From Sva-07 sp038321235 (GTDB lineage: Bacteria > Actinomycetota > Acidimicrobiia > Acidimicrobiales > Ilumatobacteraceae): a stretch of 51,218 bases of DNA. The notes beneath the pieces were generated by a model. That model was not told the DNA's origin and made no database searches. It saw only the letters and a list, made by a program, of their open reading frames with translations. The position numbers were made by a program, and so were the translations under genes. Position 1 is the first letter of the stretch. The number at the start of each line of letters is the position of its first letter. The DNA lies in assembly GCA_038321235.1 (NCBI GenBank), contig JBBQEU010000007.1:1-51218 (forward strand), in the 5' to 3' direction. Shown one piece after another: positions 16,250 to 24,181 of this stretch.

Positions 16250-17245
16250 ATGTCGAGCCCCGGCACGGGACGAACCGTTCGACGCGACCAGATGGCTGCC
16301 GACGCAGTGCCGATTCCGCCATGGACACGGCAACCTGTGGTGATGGCGACAGCTGCGCAGGACCCGGTCGATCGGTTTGCTGGTCTCATGCCGTGGTTGG
16401 CCCGACTGGCATGGATTCTCGTCGCAGTGATCGGCGGCAGCGCCGTGGAGTCGGCTGTCGACGGTCGAAGTTCGGCCATCGCGTGGACGGCGGCGATCGG
16501 TGGATGGGGCCTCTGGGCTGTCGGCGCCCTTGGTCTGGCGATCGCTTCTGTCGGGTCGCTCACGGTCGTGCGCATCGTCGTGCCCATGTCGCTGGTCGCA
16601 ACGATCACCGCCGGAATCGGCGGAACGACCGCCATCGATCTCGCGCTGCTCGGTGCTCCGGCGGTCGTCGCGACAGCAGCGGTGATGACGGCCGAGTTCG
16701 GGCGCCAATGGGTGCAGGCATCGGCCTACGGCGACGAGGAGCGATTCCCGCTGCGCTTCCCCGTCGGCGCCGGGCTCGCGGCGATCATCTCGTGGCTGGT
16801 GTGGGCGCCGGCGTTGACCGCCGGACCGCTGCTGATCGCCGCCCGGTCGTGGGTCGGCGGTGTGCTCGTGTGCGTGCTTGCAATCGCGGGCGTCGTGCTG
16901 CTCGGGCCTCGATGGCACCGGCTGTCGCTGCGATGGTTCGTGCTCGTCCCCGCTGGTGTCGTCGTCCACGACCCGGTCGTCCTGGCCGACACGTTCCCGC
17001 TTCGCACGGCGCAGGTGGCCTCGATCGGACTCGCTCCGGCCGACACTCAGGCAGCAGACCTCAGCGGTCCGGCAAGTGGCTACGCCGTCGAGGTTGCCAC
17101 GACCGAGTCGGTCACGGCGGTGTTGGCCTTCACGCCCGCGGAACCCAACGGCAAGGCGATCCACCTGCGATCGTTCCTGATCGCGCCGAGCCGACCCGGT
17201 CGGGCATTGCGCTCGGCTCGGGCCCGCGGCCTGCCCGTGGCCTGA
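16250..17245 (+). CDS. Multi-pass membrane protein of unknown function
   Basis: I do not recognise a family. The protein (331 residues from the first ATG) has about five to six hydrophobic segments: LARLAWILVAVIGG, GLWAVGALGLAIA, VVRIVVPMSLVATI, LALLGAPAVVATAAV, AGLAAIISWLVWAP and VLVCVLAIAGVVLL. A soluble C-terminal domain of about 100 residues follows. Starts at 16292 or 16343 are equally possible, since none has a clear ribosome binding site and the first 30 residues are not hydrophobic. The 155-bp gap upstream, shared with the MetE-like gene, shows no strong promoter. It is convergent with mnmA across a hairpin at 17268-17305. Confidence 0.7.
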   Translation: MSSPGTGRTVRRDQMAADAVPIPPWTRQPVVMATAAQDPVDRFAGLMPWLARLAWILVAVIGGSAVESAVDGRSSAIAWTAAIGGWGLWAVGALGLAIASVGSLTVVRIVVPMSLVATITAGIGGTTAIDLALLGAPAVVATAAVMTAEFGRQWVQASAYGDEERFPLRFPVGAGLAAIISWLVWAPALTAGPLLIAARSWVGGVLVCVLAIAGVVLLGPRWHRLSLRWFVLVPAGVVVHDPVVLADTFPLRTAQVASIGLAPADTQAADLSGPASGYAVEVATTESVTAVLAFTPAEPNGKAIHLRSFLIAPSRPGRALRSARARGLPVA

Positions 17246-17267
17246 CTATCGACGAAATGAAACCCAT

Positions 17268-17305
17268 GCGTTCGAGGGGTTGGGTCCCTCAGGCTTATCT
17301 CGAAC
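17268..17305. terminator. Bidirectional hairpin between convergent genes
   Basis: Outer arms CGTTCGAG (17268-17275) and CTCGAACG (17298-17305) enclose GAGGG (17273-17277) and CCCTC (17285-17289). It fills the gap between the membrane protein and mnmA. There is no T-run, so a factor-independent mechanism is uncertain. Confidence 0.5.
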
Positions 17306-17310
17306 GGCCA

Positions 17311-18357
17311 TCAGCAACAGATGCCGCCGCCGAGGACTCGTGTATTGGTGGGGTCGTAGGCCACGACGCTCTGGCCGGGGGCGATCCGGCGCTGCGGTTC
17401 GTCCCAGCGCACGAGGATCGACGCGTCGCCGGCGGCAGCGATCGTGGCGGGCAGCGCACGTCCATGCGCGCTGCACTGCACCAGCACCGCGCCGTCGACT
17501 GGGCCGTCGACCCAACTCATCTGGTCGACGATCAGCTCGTCACGAAGTAGATCGGCGTCGCTTCCGACGGTGACGGTCGCTGACGCCATGTCGACGTCGA
17601 GCACGTAGCGCTTCGGACCGCCTCCGGGCAAGCCGATGCCCTTGCGTTGGCCGACGGTGACCAGCTCGACCGACTCGACCTCGCCGAGACGGGTGCCGTC
17701 GGCGTCGACGACCGTGCCCGGTCGGAACGGGATGCGATCGCCGAGGAACGCGGTGCGGCCACCCGTGGAGGTGATGAAGCACACGTCCTGGCTGTCGGGC
17801 TTGGCGGCGGTACGCAGGTCGATCGACGCAGCGAGCGCGCGGAGATCGGTCTTCTGCATCCCGCCGACCGGGAACATCGTGCGGGCGAGCTGCGTCTGGT
17901 CGAGCATGTGGACGACGTAGCTCTGGTCCTTTGCCGCATCCGAGCCGCGCTCGATCGTGAAGCGACCATCCACGCCGGGCACGATGTTGGCGTGGTGACC
18001 GGTGGCCACGGCGTCGAAGCCGAGCAGATCGGCTCGCTCGGCGAGGCGGGCGAACTTGACCGACCGGTTGCATTCGATGCACGGGTTCGGGGTGACGCCA
18101 CGAGCGTGCGCATCGATGTACGGGGCGACGACGTGTTCGTCGAAGTCGTCACCGAAGTTGAACACGAGATGGTCGATACCGAGCTGCTGGGCCACCCGGC
18201 GGGCGTCGTCGACGTCGGACACCGAACAGCAGCCCGTGTCGCTGTCGCCGCCCCACAGCTTCATCGTGACCCCCACGACCTCGTGGCCCGCCTGTTGGAG
18301 GAGTAGCGCCGCCACGGACGAGTCGACCCCACCCGACATCGCGCACATCACCTTCAC
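17311..18357 (-). CDS. mnmA: tRNA-specific 2-thiouridylase
   Basis: MnmA installs sulfur at C2 of the wobble uridine of tRNA Lys, Glu and Gln, using persulfide delivered from a cysteine desulfurase. The PP-loop is in CAMSGGVDSSVAALLL; the two catalytic cysteines are C96 (in NPCIECN) and C193 (in SQDVCFITS). GHHANI and KDQSYVVHML are further family segments. The length of 348 is normal. The start GTG 18357 overlaps the stop of the cysteine desulfurase gene (GTGA overlap), so the two are translationally coupled, matching their shared pathway and the mycobacterial pair Rv3025c-Rv3024c. Confidence 0.97.
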   Translation of the reverse strand: MKVMCAMSGGVDSSVAALLLQQAGHEVVGVTMKLWGGDSDTGCCSVSDVDDARRVAQQLGIDHLVFNFGDDFDEHVVAPYIDAHARGVTPNPCIECNRSVKFARLAERADLLGFDAVATGHHANIVPGVDGRFTIERGSDAAKDQSYVVHMLDQTQLARTMFPVGGMQKTDLRALAASIDLRTAAKPDSQDVCFITSTGGRTAFLGDRIPFRPGTVVDADGTRLGEVESVELVTVGQRKGIGLPGGGPKRYVLDVDMASATVTVGSDADLLRDELIVDQMSWVDGPVDGAVLVQCSAHGRALPATIAAAGDASILVRWDEPQRRIAPGQSVVAYDPTNTRVLGGGICC

Positions 18358-19553
18358 GGTGCACTCCCGATCGCGTCAGCGGTCGCACCGACCGGCGCGA
18401 TGGATGTCGAGTGGCGGCGCAACTGATCGACGGAGGAGCCGATCACGTCGACGGCCCGCTCGACGTCGACCGCCGTGGTGGTGCGGCCGAGCGTGAGCCG
18501 CAACGCGCCGAGTGCCGTCGACCGATCGACGCCCATCCCGGCAAGGACGTGCGAGGGCTCCATCGCTCCGCTCGCGCAGGCCGACGCAGCGGACGCACAC
18601 ACGTCGGCCTCGTCGAGCAAGAACAACAGGGCTTCGGATTCGATGCCGGCGATGCACACGTGCGCTGATCCGGCGACCTTGTACTCGCCGGGCACGGTCT
18701 CGGTCACACCGTCGAGGCGGTGCTGGAGCCCGGCGACGAGTTCGTCACGCAACGGGGACAAGCGAGCATTCTCGTCGACTCGCTCGCGATCCGTGAGCTC
18801 GAGCGCAACCGCCGCAGCAACGATCCCTGCAGTGTTGTGGGTGCCGCTGCGCCGTTCGCGTTCCTGGCCGCCACCGATGATCAACGGGTCGACCTTCGGT
18901 CCGCCGCGCTCGACGAGCACACCGACACCCTTCGGACCACCGAACTTGTGGGCACTCAGCGACAGCAGATCGATGTGCGGCGTGATGTCGCTCAGGTCGA
19001 GCCAGCACGCCGACTGGACGGCGTCGGTGTGCAACAGCGCGTCGGGGGCGTGACGACGCACGACCCGGGCGACTTCGGCGATGTCGGTGATCGTGCCGAC
19101 CTCGTTGTTGACCGCCATCACGCTGACGATCGCGACGTCGGGAGTCGCGTCGAGCGTTGCCGCCAGCTCATCCAGGTCGACTCGGCCGAACGCATCGACG
19201 CCGATGACACGGCCCTGATCACCTTGGTGTTCGACGACGTGGAGGACAGCGTGGTGCTCGACGGCAGGACACACCGCGATCCCACCCCGACGGGCGATGG
19301 CGCCGGTGATCGCCATGTTGTCGCTCTCGGTGCCGCAGCCGGTGAAAACCACCTCGTTCGGGTGACAGCCGACGACGCGGGCCACGGTGTCGCGGGCCTC
19401 GTCGACGGCCTGGCGGGCGCGGCGGGCGAACCGGTGCGAGCCCGACGGGTTGGCATACAGCTCCGACAGGTACGGCATCATCGCCTCGACCGCCTCGGCG
19501 CGCATCGGCGTCGACGCAGCATGGTCGAGGTAGGTGATGGCCGGCTCCGTCAC
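18354..19553 (-). CDS. Cysteine desulfurase (NifS/IscS family)
   Basis: A PLP enzyme of 399 residues that converts cysteine to alanine and carries sulfur as a persulfide. ITYLDHAASTPMR opens the protein, the PLP lysine is K203 (SAHKFGGPKG), and the catalytic cysteine C326 is in SACASGAMEPSHVL. The coupled mnmA gene downstream suggests a main role in tRNA thiolation. Start: GTG 19553, with TAGCGT exactly 7 nt upstream and no Shine-Dalgarno sequence. An earlier GTG at 19562 overlaps that hexamer and is unlikely. The upstream region contains the 33-bp palindrome 19569-19601 and is shared with a divergent methyltransferase gene. Confidence 0.96.
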   Translation of the reverse strand: MTEPAITYLDHAASTPMRAEAVEAMMPYLSELYANPSGSHRFARRARQAVDEARDTVARVVGCHPNEVVFTGCGTESDNMAITGAIARRGGIAVCPAVEHHAVLHVVEHQGDQGRVIGVDAFGRVDLDELAATLDATPDVAIVSVMAVNNEVGTITDIAEVARVVRRHAPDALLHTDAVQSACWLDLSDITPHIDLLSLSAHKFGGPKGVGVLVERGGPKVDPLIIGGGQERERRSGTHNTAGIVAAAVALELTDRERVDENARLSPLRDELVAGLQHRLDGVTETVPGEYKVAGSAHVCIAGIESEALLFLLDEADVCASAASACASGAMEPSHVLAGMGVDRSTALGALRLTLGRTTTAVDVERAVDVIGSSVDQLRRHSTSIAPVGATADAIGSAP

Positions 19554-19560
19554 CCGCCAC

Positions 19561-19612
19561 ACGCTACCGATTACATCAGGGGTCAGACCCGCGATGTAAT
19601 CCGCCGTAGCCT
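19561..19612. promoter_or_regulatory. Divergent leaderless-type promoters around a shared palindrome
   Basis: Minus strand: TAGCGT (19566-19561), 7 nt before the desulfurase GTG at 19553. Plus strand: TAGCCT (19607-19612), 4 nt before ATG 19617 and 7 nt before GTG 19620. The 33-bp palindrome 19569-19601 fills the space between, so its centre falls near the expected -35 position of both promoters. Confidence 0.6.
19569..19601. repeat. 33-bp palindrome, core GGGGTCAGACCC (copy 1)
   Basis: GATTACATC at the left and GATGTAATC at the right flank AGGGGTC-A-GACCCGC, centred on 19585. The 33 bp are identical to those at 38261-38293. Here it lies between divergent promoters rather than at gene ends, so a terminator role is unlikely for this copy. 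Confidence 0.95.
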
Positions 19613-19616
19613 CGGG

Positions 19617-20369
19617 ATGGTGCGGGGATACGACCAGCGTTCGTACGGCGACGGGTTCGCCGACGTGTACGACGAGTGGTACGCCGACGTCACCGACGTC
19701 GAGGCCACCGTGACGCGCATGGTCGAGCTCGCCGGCGCTGAGGGTCGGGTGCTCGAACTCGGCGTCGGTACCGGGCGACTCGCCGTTCCGATGGCGGATG
19801 AGGGCCTCCAGGTGGTCGGCATCGACAGCAGTGAGGCGATGCTCGCCAAGCTCGCCGACCGCGACACTCACCAACGGGTCACGTCGATCCTCGGTGACAT
19901 GATCGACGACCTACCCGATGGGAGATTCGACGCAGTGCTGATCGCGTACAACACGATCTTCAACCTGCTCGGCGAGGGCGAACAACAACATCTGCTCCAT
20001 CAGGTGGCAGCACGGCTCGCACCGAATGGCGTCTTCGTCATCGAAGCGTTCGTGCCCGACTTCGGTCCGGGTGACGGGTCGTCCGAGGTCAGCGTCCGCT
20101 CGATGGCCACCGACCACGTCGTGCTCTCGGTGTCGGTCAACCGGCCCGACGAGCAGTTCGCCGAGGGGCAGTTCGTGCAGTTCTCCGAGTCGGGCGGAGT
20201 CCGACTCCGACCATGGTCGATCCGCTGGTCGACCCCCGGCCAACTCGACGAGATGGCGTCAGCTGCAGGGCTTCGACTCGTTCGGCGAGTGGGCGACATG
20301 GCCGGCGCCGCGTTCACTGACGACAGCGCCCAGCACGTGTCGATCTACCGACTGACTGACGCTGGATGA
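19617..20369 (+). CDS. Class I SAM-dependent methyltransferase
   Basis: A 250-residue methyltransferase. Motif I is VLELGVGTGRLAVPMADEG, followed by VVGIDSSEAMLAKL (acidic residue binding the ribose) and RFDAVLIAYNTIFNLLGEGE (motif IV region). The start YDQRSYGDGFADVYDEWYAD is typical of small-molecule methyltransferases. The substrate cannot be told. ATG 19617 or GTG 20 bases-range neighbour 19620 are both possible; the GTG keeps the 7-nt distance to TAGCCT seen at other genes. Its stop overlaps the ATG of the luciferase-like gene (ATGA), so the two are coupled and may act in one pathway. Confidence 0.9.
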   Translation: MVRGYDQRSYGDGFADVYDEWYADVTDVEATVTRMVELAGAEGRVLELGVGTGRLAVPMADEGLQVVGIDSSEAMLAKLADRDTHQRVTSILGDMIDDLPDGRFDAVLIAYNTIFNLLGEGEQQHLLHQVAARLAPNGVFVIEAFVPDFGPGDGSSEVSVRSMATDHVVLSVSVNRPDEQFAEGQFVQFSESGGVRLRPWSIRWSTPGQLDEMASAAGLRLVRRVGDMAGAAFTDDSAQHVSIYRLTDAG

Positions 20370-21205
20370 CGCAGCCCAAGTTCGGGCTCGGTGTCCCCAA
20401 CGGCGGCGACTTCGCCGACCCGGTCCGTCTCGCAGCGCTTGCCCGCGACGCCGAGGCGGCCGGATGGGACGGCTTCTTCCTGTGGGATCACGTGATCCGC
20501 CGCCAACCGTGGCAGCCGATGGTCGACCCGTGGGTGGTATTGGCCGCAGTGGCGACTGCGACCGAGCGGACCATCATCGGCCCGATGGTCACGCCGCTGG
20601 CGCGGCGGCGTGTGTCGGTGGTGGCCCGGCAGTCGGTGACGCTCGATCGCCTGTCCGGCGGGCGGCTGCGACTCGGCGTCGGCCTCGGCGCTCCCGATGA
20701 CGAGTTCACCCGGTTCGGCGAATCCGCCGACCCGAAGCGCCGGGCGCGGATCCTCGACGAATCCCTCGACGCGCTGCAGTTGCTCTGGTCCGGTGAATCC
20801 GTGTCGTATCACGGCGAGCACGTCGTGATCGACGACGTCGAGTTCCGTCCCACGCCCGTCAACCATCACATCCCGATCTGGGTCGCAGGCGGCTGGCCAG
20901 GCGGCGCGCCGTTCCGTCGGGCGGCCCGCTTCGACGGCGTCTGGCCGGTCGCCAAGGCCGGCGGCTACCTCCGCGTCGACGAGTTCATCGAGTGCGTTGC
21001 GGCGGTCCGAGACTTGCGAACCAGCGACGAACCCTTCGACGCCTGCTTCGTCGATCGCAGCCCTGCCGGCGGTGACGGCGAGACCTCCGACAAGATCGGC
21101 CGACTCTCTGGCGCCGCCATGACCTGGTGGATCGATTCCCTCGACGACCCCACCATCCCCTTCGAACACCACCGCGCCCGAGTCCTCGCCGGCCCGCCCC
21201 GCTGA
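20366..21205 (+). CDS. LLM-class flavin-dependent oxidoreductase
   Basis: A luciferase-like monooxygenase of 279 residues. It begins KFGLGVPNGGDFADPVRLAA, and carries WDGFFLWDHV, the segment GRLRLGVGLGAPDDEF typical of the F420- or FMN-dependent bacterial luciferase superfamily, and IPIWVAGGWPGG near the cofactor site. In actinobacteria many such enzymes use F420. The substrate is unknown. The start codon overlaps the methyltransferase stop by 4 nt, so the two proteins are translationally coupled. The gene ends 9 bp before a pair of nested palindromes. Confidence 0.9.
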   Translation: MTQPKFGLGVPNGGDFADPVRLAALARDAEAAGWDGFFLWDHVIRRQPWQPMVDPWVVLAAVATATERTIIGPMVTPLARRRVSVVARQSVTLDRLSGGRLRLGVGLGAPDDEFTRFGESADPKRRARILDESLDALQLLWSGESVSYHGEHVVIDDVEFRPTPVNHHIPIWVAGGWPGGAPFRRAARFDGVWPVAKAGGYLRVDEFIECVAAVRDLRTSDEPFDACFVDRSPAGGDGETSDKIGRLSGAAMTWWIDSLDDPTIPFEHHRARVLAGPPR

Positions 21206-21213
21206 TCTTCGCC

Positions 21214-21266
21214 CCGAAATTTCGCGCCAGCGTTGCGCTGACCGCAACAGAACCGCGACATTTCGG
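21214..21266. repeat. Nested palindrome, TTGCG-core family (copy b)
   Basis: Outer arms CCGAAAT (21214-21220) and ATTTCGG (21260-21266); inner GTTGCG (21232-21237) and CGCAAC (21243-21248). It lies between the convergent luciferase-like and SDR genes, just before copy c. Confidence 0.75.
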
Positions 21267-21285
21267 TCACGTCTCGCTGGGGTTG

Positions 21286-21338
21286 CTGAAATGGCGCGCT
21301 GGCGTTGCGCTCAGCGCAACGCCAGCGGGATTTTTCGG
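21286..21338. repeat. Nested palindrome, TTGCG-core family (copy c)
   Basis: A perfect 31-bp palindrome, CGCTGGCGTTGCGCT-C-AGCGCAACGCCAGCG (21297-21327), is flanked by GAAAT and ATTTTTCGG. With copy b it fills the 148-bp gap between convergent genes and would be an efficient hairpin. The T-run after it, on the plus strand, suits termination of the luciferase-like gene. Confidence 0.85.
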
Positions 21339-21353
21339 CGGCGATGCGTGGGC

Positions 21354-22148
21354 TCAGAAGGAGTGGTAGCCGCCGTCGATGGTGATGACGTCGCCGGTGT
21401 GGTAACTGGAGGCTCGGCTCGCGAGGTACACCGCGAGGCCGCCGAAGTCGTCGGCGGTGCCCCAGCGGCGCATCGGCACGCGGGGCAGCACGTTGTCGAC
21501 GAATTTGTCCCAGCCGAATGCTCCGGCGGTCATGTCGGTCTCGATCCACCCGGGCAGCACCGAGTTGCACCGGATGCCGTGGCGCGCGTGCTGCACGGCG
21601 ATCGCCTTCATCATCGAGTTCACGCCGGCCTTCGAGGCGCCGTAGTTCTGGCCCGACTGCTGGCCGAAGAATGCCGACCCCGACGTGGTGAACACGATCG
21701 ACCCGCCCGCTTCGTCGCCGTCGGCGTGACGCGAGACCATGTGCTTCGCGGCCTCACGCGCGGTGAAGAACGCACCGTCGAGGTTCACCCGCATCACCCG
21801 CCGCCACTCGTCCGACGTCATCCCCACGAAGCTCGGCGCCTGGCCGCCCACTCCCGCGTTCACGAAACACGAGTCGATCCGACCGAGTTCGTTGATCGTG
21901 TCGGACATCGCTTGCTCGACAGCGGCCTCGTCGCCCACGTCGCACACGATCGACAGCAGCTCGACGTCGTGACGACCCAACTGTTCGATCGCGGCGTCGT
22001 TCTTGTCGGGGTTGGTGCCCCAGATGGCCACGTCGGCGCCGTGAGCGGCGAGTGCGCCGGCCATCCCGAGCCCGATCCCGCCGTTGCCGCCGGTGACGAG
22101 CGCCACGTGGCCGGCGAGGTCGAACGGGGAGTGTTCGGGAAGGGTCAT
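21354..22148 (-). CDS. SDR family oxidoreductase
   Basis: A 264-residue classical SDR. VTGGNGGIGLGMAGALAAHG gives the NAD(P) motif, NAGVGG lies at 97-102, and the catalytic triad is Ser156, Tyr169 and Lys173. The C-terminal TGDVITIDGGYHSF is typical of gluconate/3-oxoacyl reductase-like SDRs. The substrate is not determined. The start is ATG 22148; TACCGT lies exactly 7 nt upstream. The gene is divergent from dxs. Confidence 0.92.
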   Translation of the reverse strand: MTLPEHSPFDLAGHVALVTGGNGGIGLGMAGALAAHGADVAIWGTNPDKNDAAIEQLGRHDVELLSIVCDVGDEAAVEQAMSDTINELGRIDSCFVNAGVGGQAPSFVGMTSDEWRRVMRVNLDGAFFTAREAAKHMVSRHADGDEAGGSIVFTTSGSAFFGQQSGQNYGASKAGVNSMMKAIAVQHARHGIRCNSVLPGWIETDMTAGAFGWDKFVDNVLPRVPMRRWGTADDFGGLAVYLASRASSYHTGDVITIDGGYHSF

Positions 22149-22155
22149 GAGGCCG

Positions 22156-22199
22156 ACGGTAGGGCCCGTCACGCGCCGACGCACCAGTGGAGATAACGT
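22156..22199. promoter_or_regulatory. Divergent leaderless-type promoters (SDR and dxs)
   Basis: Minus strand: TACCGT (22161-22156), 7 nt before the SDR ATG at 22148. Plus strand: TAACGT (22194-22199), 9 nt before the dxs ATG at 22209. No Shine-Dalgarno sequence precedes either start. Confidence 0.55.
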
Positions 22200-22208
22200 C
22201 GAAGCTGC

Positions 22209-24167
22209 ATGTACTTGGAGCGCGTCCGCCAGCCCGCCGATCTGCGGGACCTGTCGTACGACGAACTTCGCGACCTCGCAGGCGAGATCCGCGACTTCGT
22301 CGTCTCGGCGGTGTCGGACACCGGCGGACACCTCGGCTCGAATCTCGGCGCCGTCGAACTCACCCTCGCCTTGCACCGGGTCTTCGATTCGCCGACCGAC
22401 GCGATCCTGTGGGACACCGGCCACCAGGCCTACATCCACAAGATCGTCACGGGTCGCCAGAAACAGTTCGAGCAGCTGCGCCAGCAGGGCGGGTTGTCCG
22501 GCTACCCGAGCCGGGAAGAGTCCGAGCACGACTACATCGAGAACAGCCATGCTTCGACTGTGCTGTCGTACGCCTTCGGAATGGCCGTCGCCCGCGACCT
22601 TGGCACCGACCCTCACCGCCACATCGTCGCGGTGATCGGAGACGGCTCGCTGACCGGCGGAATGGCCTACGAGGCGCTCAACAACATCGGCCACGGCGAC
22701 AAGCAGGTCGTCATCGTCCTCAACGACAACGGCCGTTCGTACGCCCCGACGGTGTCGATGCTGTCGGCCAATGCGCAGGGTCGCGACGAACGAGCCCATC
22801 ATCCGGCGAACCATCCGGCGAACCTGCCGAGGGTCACCGATCGGGTGACCGGCAAGTTGTCGCACGCACTCACCGACATCCGCACCAACCCGGTGTACGT
22901 TCGCCGCCAACGCCGCCTCGAGGAATTCCTCCAGCACCTGCCCGTCGTCGGCACCCACGCCGGTTCGGCGATGGACGCATTCAAAGCTGGTGTCCGCGAG
23001 TTCCTGCAGCCACCATCGTTCTTCGAGGCGCTCGGCGTGCGATACGTCGGACCGTTCGACGGCCACAACATCGAGGAGATGGAGCATGCGTTCCACAATG
23101 CCGTCGAGCTGTCATCGGAGGGCCCGATCCTCGTCCACGTGCTCACCCAGAAGGGTCGCGGCTACTCCCCCGCCGAGGACGACGACGAGAAGCACCTGCA
23201 CGATGCACCCGTGTTCGACCCGCTGGTGGGACCGCCCAAAGCAGTGTCAACGGGCTACACACAGTCGTTCGCCGAGGCGCTCCTGAAAGAAGCCGAGGCT
23301 GACGAGCGCATCGTGGCGATCACCGCAGCGATGCCGGGTCCGACCGGCCTCCTGCCGTTCCAGGAGCGCTACCCCGATCGCTTCTTCGACGTCGGGATCG
23401 CCGACCAGCACGCGGTCACCGGCGCTGCCGGCATGGCGATGGGTGGCCTCCGTCCAGTGGTGGCGATCTACTCGACGTTCCTCAACCGGGCGTGGGATCA
23501 GGTCGTCTACGACGTCGCCTTGCACCGGCTCCCGGTGATCTTCTGCCTCGACCGTGCCGGCGTCACCGGGCCCGACGGCCCGAGCCATCACGGCGTGTAC
23601 GACATGGCGCTGCTGTCGAAGGTGCCGGGCATGCGCGTCCTCGCTCCATCGAGCGCTCAAGAGCTCGCTCAGATGCTGCACGACGCCATCACGCTCGTCG
23701 ACGCTGGACCGATCGCTATCCGGTACCCCCGTGGTGCCGCCCGTCAGGTGAGCGAACATGAGATCGGCTCCGGGCTCGCTGCCCGCAAGGCAGTGACCGG
23801 TTCGGGCGGCGTCTGCATCGTCGCTGTCGGCAAGATGCTCGAGACCGCCGAGAAGGCTGCCGCCACCCTCGCTGTCGACGGCGGCGAGGTGACGGTGTGG
23901 GATGCGCGTTGCTGCGCTCCTCTCGACGCCGAGATGATCGCTGACGCTGCCGGGCACGACCGGGTGATCACGATCGAGGACGGGGTCCGCGATGGCGGAA
24001 TCGGCATGTCGATCGCCGACGCTGTGTGCGCGATCGACCAGTCGACGCACGTCGACGTGCTCGGGTTGCCCACCAAGTTCATCCCGCACGACCCGAAGTC
24101 CGACGCGATCCTGGCCCGCTTCGGTCTCGACGCCAACAGCCTGGTCGCCCTCGTCCGCTCGGCCTGA
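22209..24167 (+). CDS. dxs: 1-deoxy-D-xylulose-5-phosphate synthase
   Basis: Dxs condenses pyruvate and glyceraldehyde-3-phosphate with thiamine diphosphate, the entry step of the MEP isoprenoid pathway. TGGHLGSNLGAVELTLALH carries the catalytic His, GDGSLTGGMAYEALNN (from 144) is the TPP/Mg motif, and DVGIADQHAVTGAAGMA and DRAGVTGPDGPSHHGVYD are conserved in the second half. The length is 652, slightly over the usual 620-640. Part of the excess is a Pro/Ala-rich loop at about 197-206 made by a 12-bp tandem duplication (22800-22823, HPAN twice). Start ATG 22209, with TAACGT 9 nt upstream. Other MEP genes are not in this window. Confidence 0.97.
   Translation: MYLERVRQPADLRDLSYDELRDLAGEIRDFVVSAVSDTGGHLGSNLGAVELTLALHRVFDSPTDAILWDTGHQAYIHKIVTGRQKQFEQLRQQGGLSGYPSREESEHDYIENSHASTVLSYAFGMAVARDLGTDPHRHIVAVIGDGSLTGGMAYEALNNIGHGDKQVVIVLNDNGRSYAPTVSMLSANAQGRDERAHHPANHPANLPRVTDRVTGKLSHALTDIRTNPVYVRRQRRLEEFLQHLPVVGTHAGSAMDAFKAGVREFLQPPSFFEALGVRYVGPFDGHNIEEMEHAFHNAVELSSEGPILVHVLTQKGRGYSPAEDDDEKHLHDAPVFDPLVGPPKAVSTGYTQSFAEALLKEAEADERIVAITAAMPGPTGLLPFQERYPDRFFDVGIADQHAVTGAAGMAMGGLRPVVAIYSTFLNRAWDQVVYDVALHRLPVIFCLDRAGVTGPDGPSHHGVYDMALLSKVPGMRVLAPSSAQELAQMLHDAITLVDAGPIAIRYPRGAARQVSEHEIGSGLAARKAVTGSGGVCIVAVGKMLETAEKAAATLAVDGGEVTVWDARCCAPLDAEMIADAAGHDRVITIEDGVRDGGIGMSIADAVCAIDQSTHVDVLGLPTKFIPHDPKSDAILARFGLDANSLVALVRSA
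22800..22823 (+). repeat. 12-bp tandem duplication inside dxs
   Basis: CATCCGGCGAAC occurs twice in direct succession and encodes HPAN-HPAN at residues 198-205. It lies in a flexible loop after the TPP-binding motif region, where length varies between homologues. Confidence 0.9.
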
Positions 24168-24181
24168 CGAACCAAACTGTG

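Noticed and set aside
13797..16343. 848-residue open frame on the plus strand opposite ligA and the MetE-like gene
   Set aside because: Arg/His/Gly-rich antisense frame of the kind produced by high-GC codon bias. The minus-strand proteins show full domain sets; this one shows no motif.
18720..19616. Long upstream extension of the methyltransferase frame, opposite the cysteine desulfurase
   Set aside because: It is the antisense of conserved desulfurase codons and crosses the divergent promoter palindrome. The true N-terminus begins at 19617-19620.
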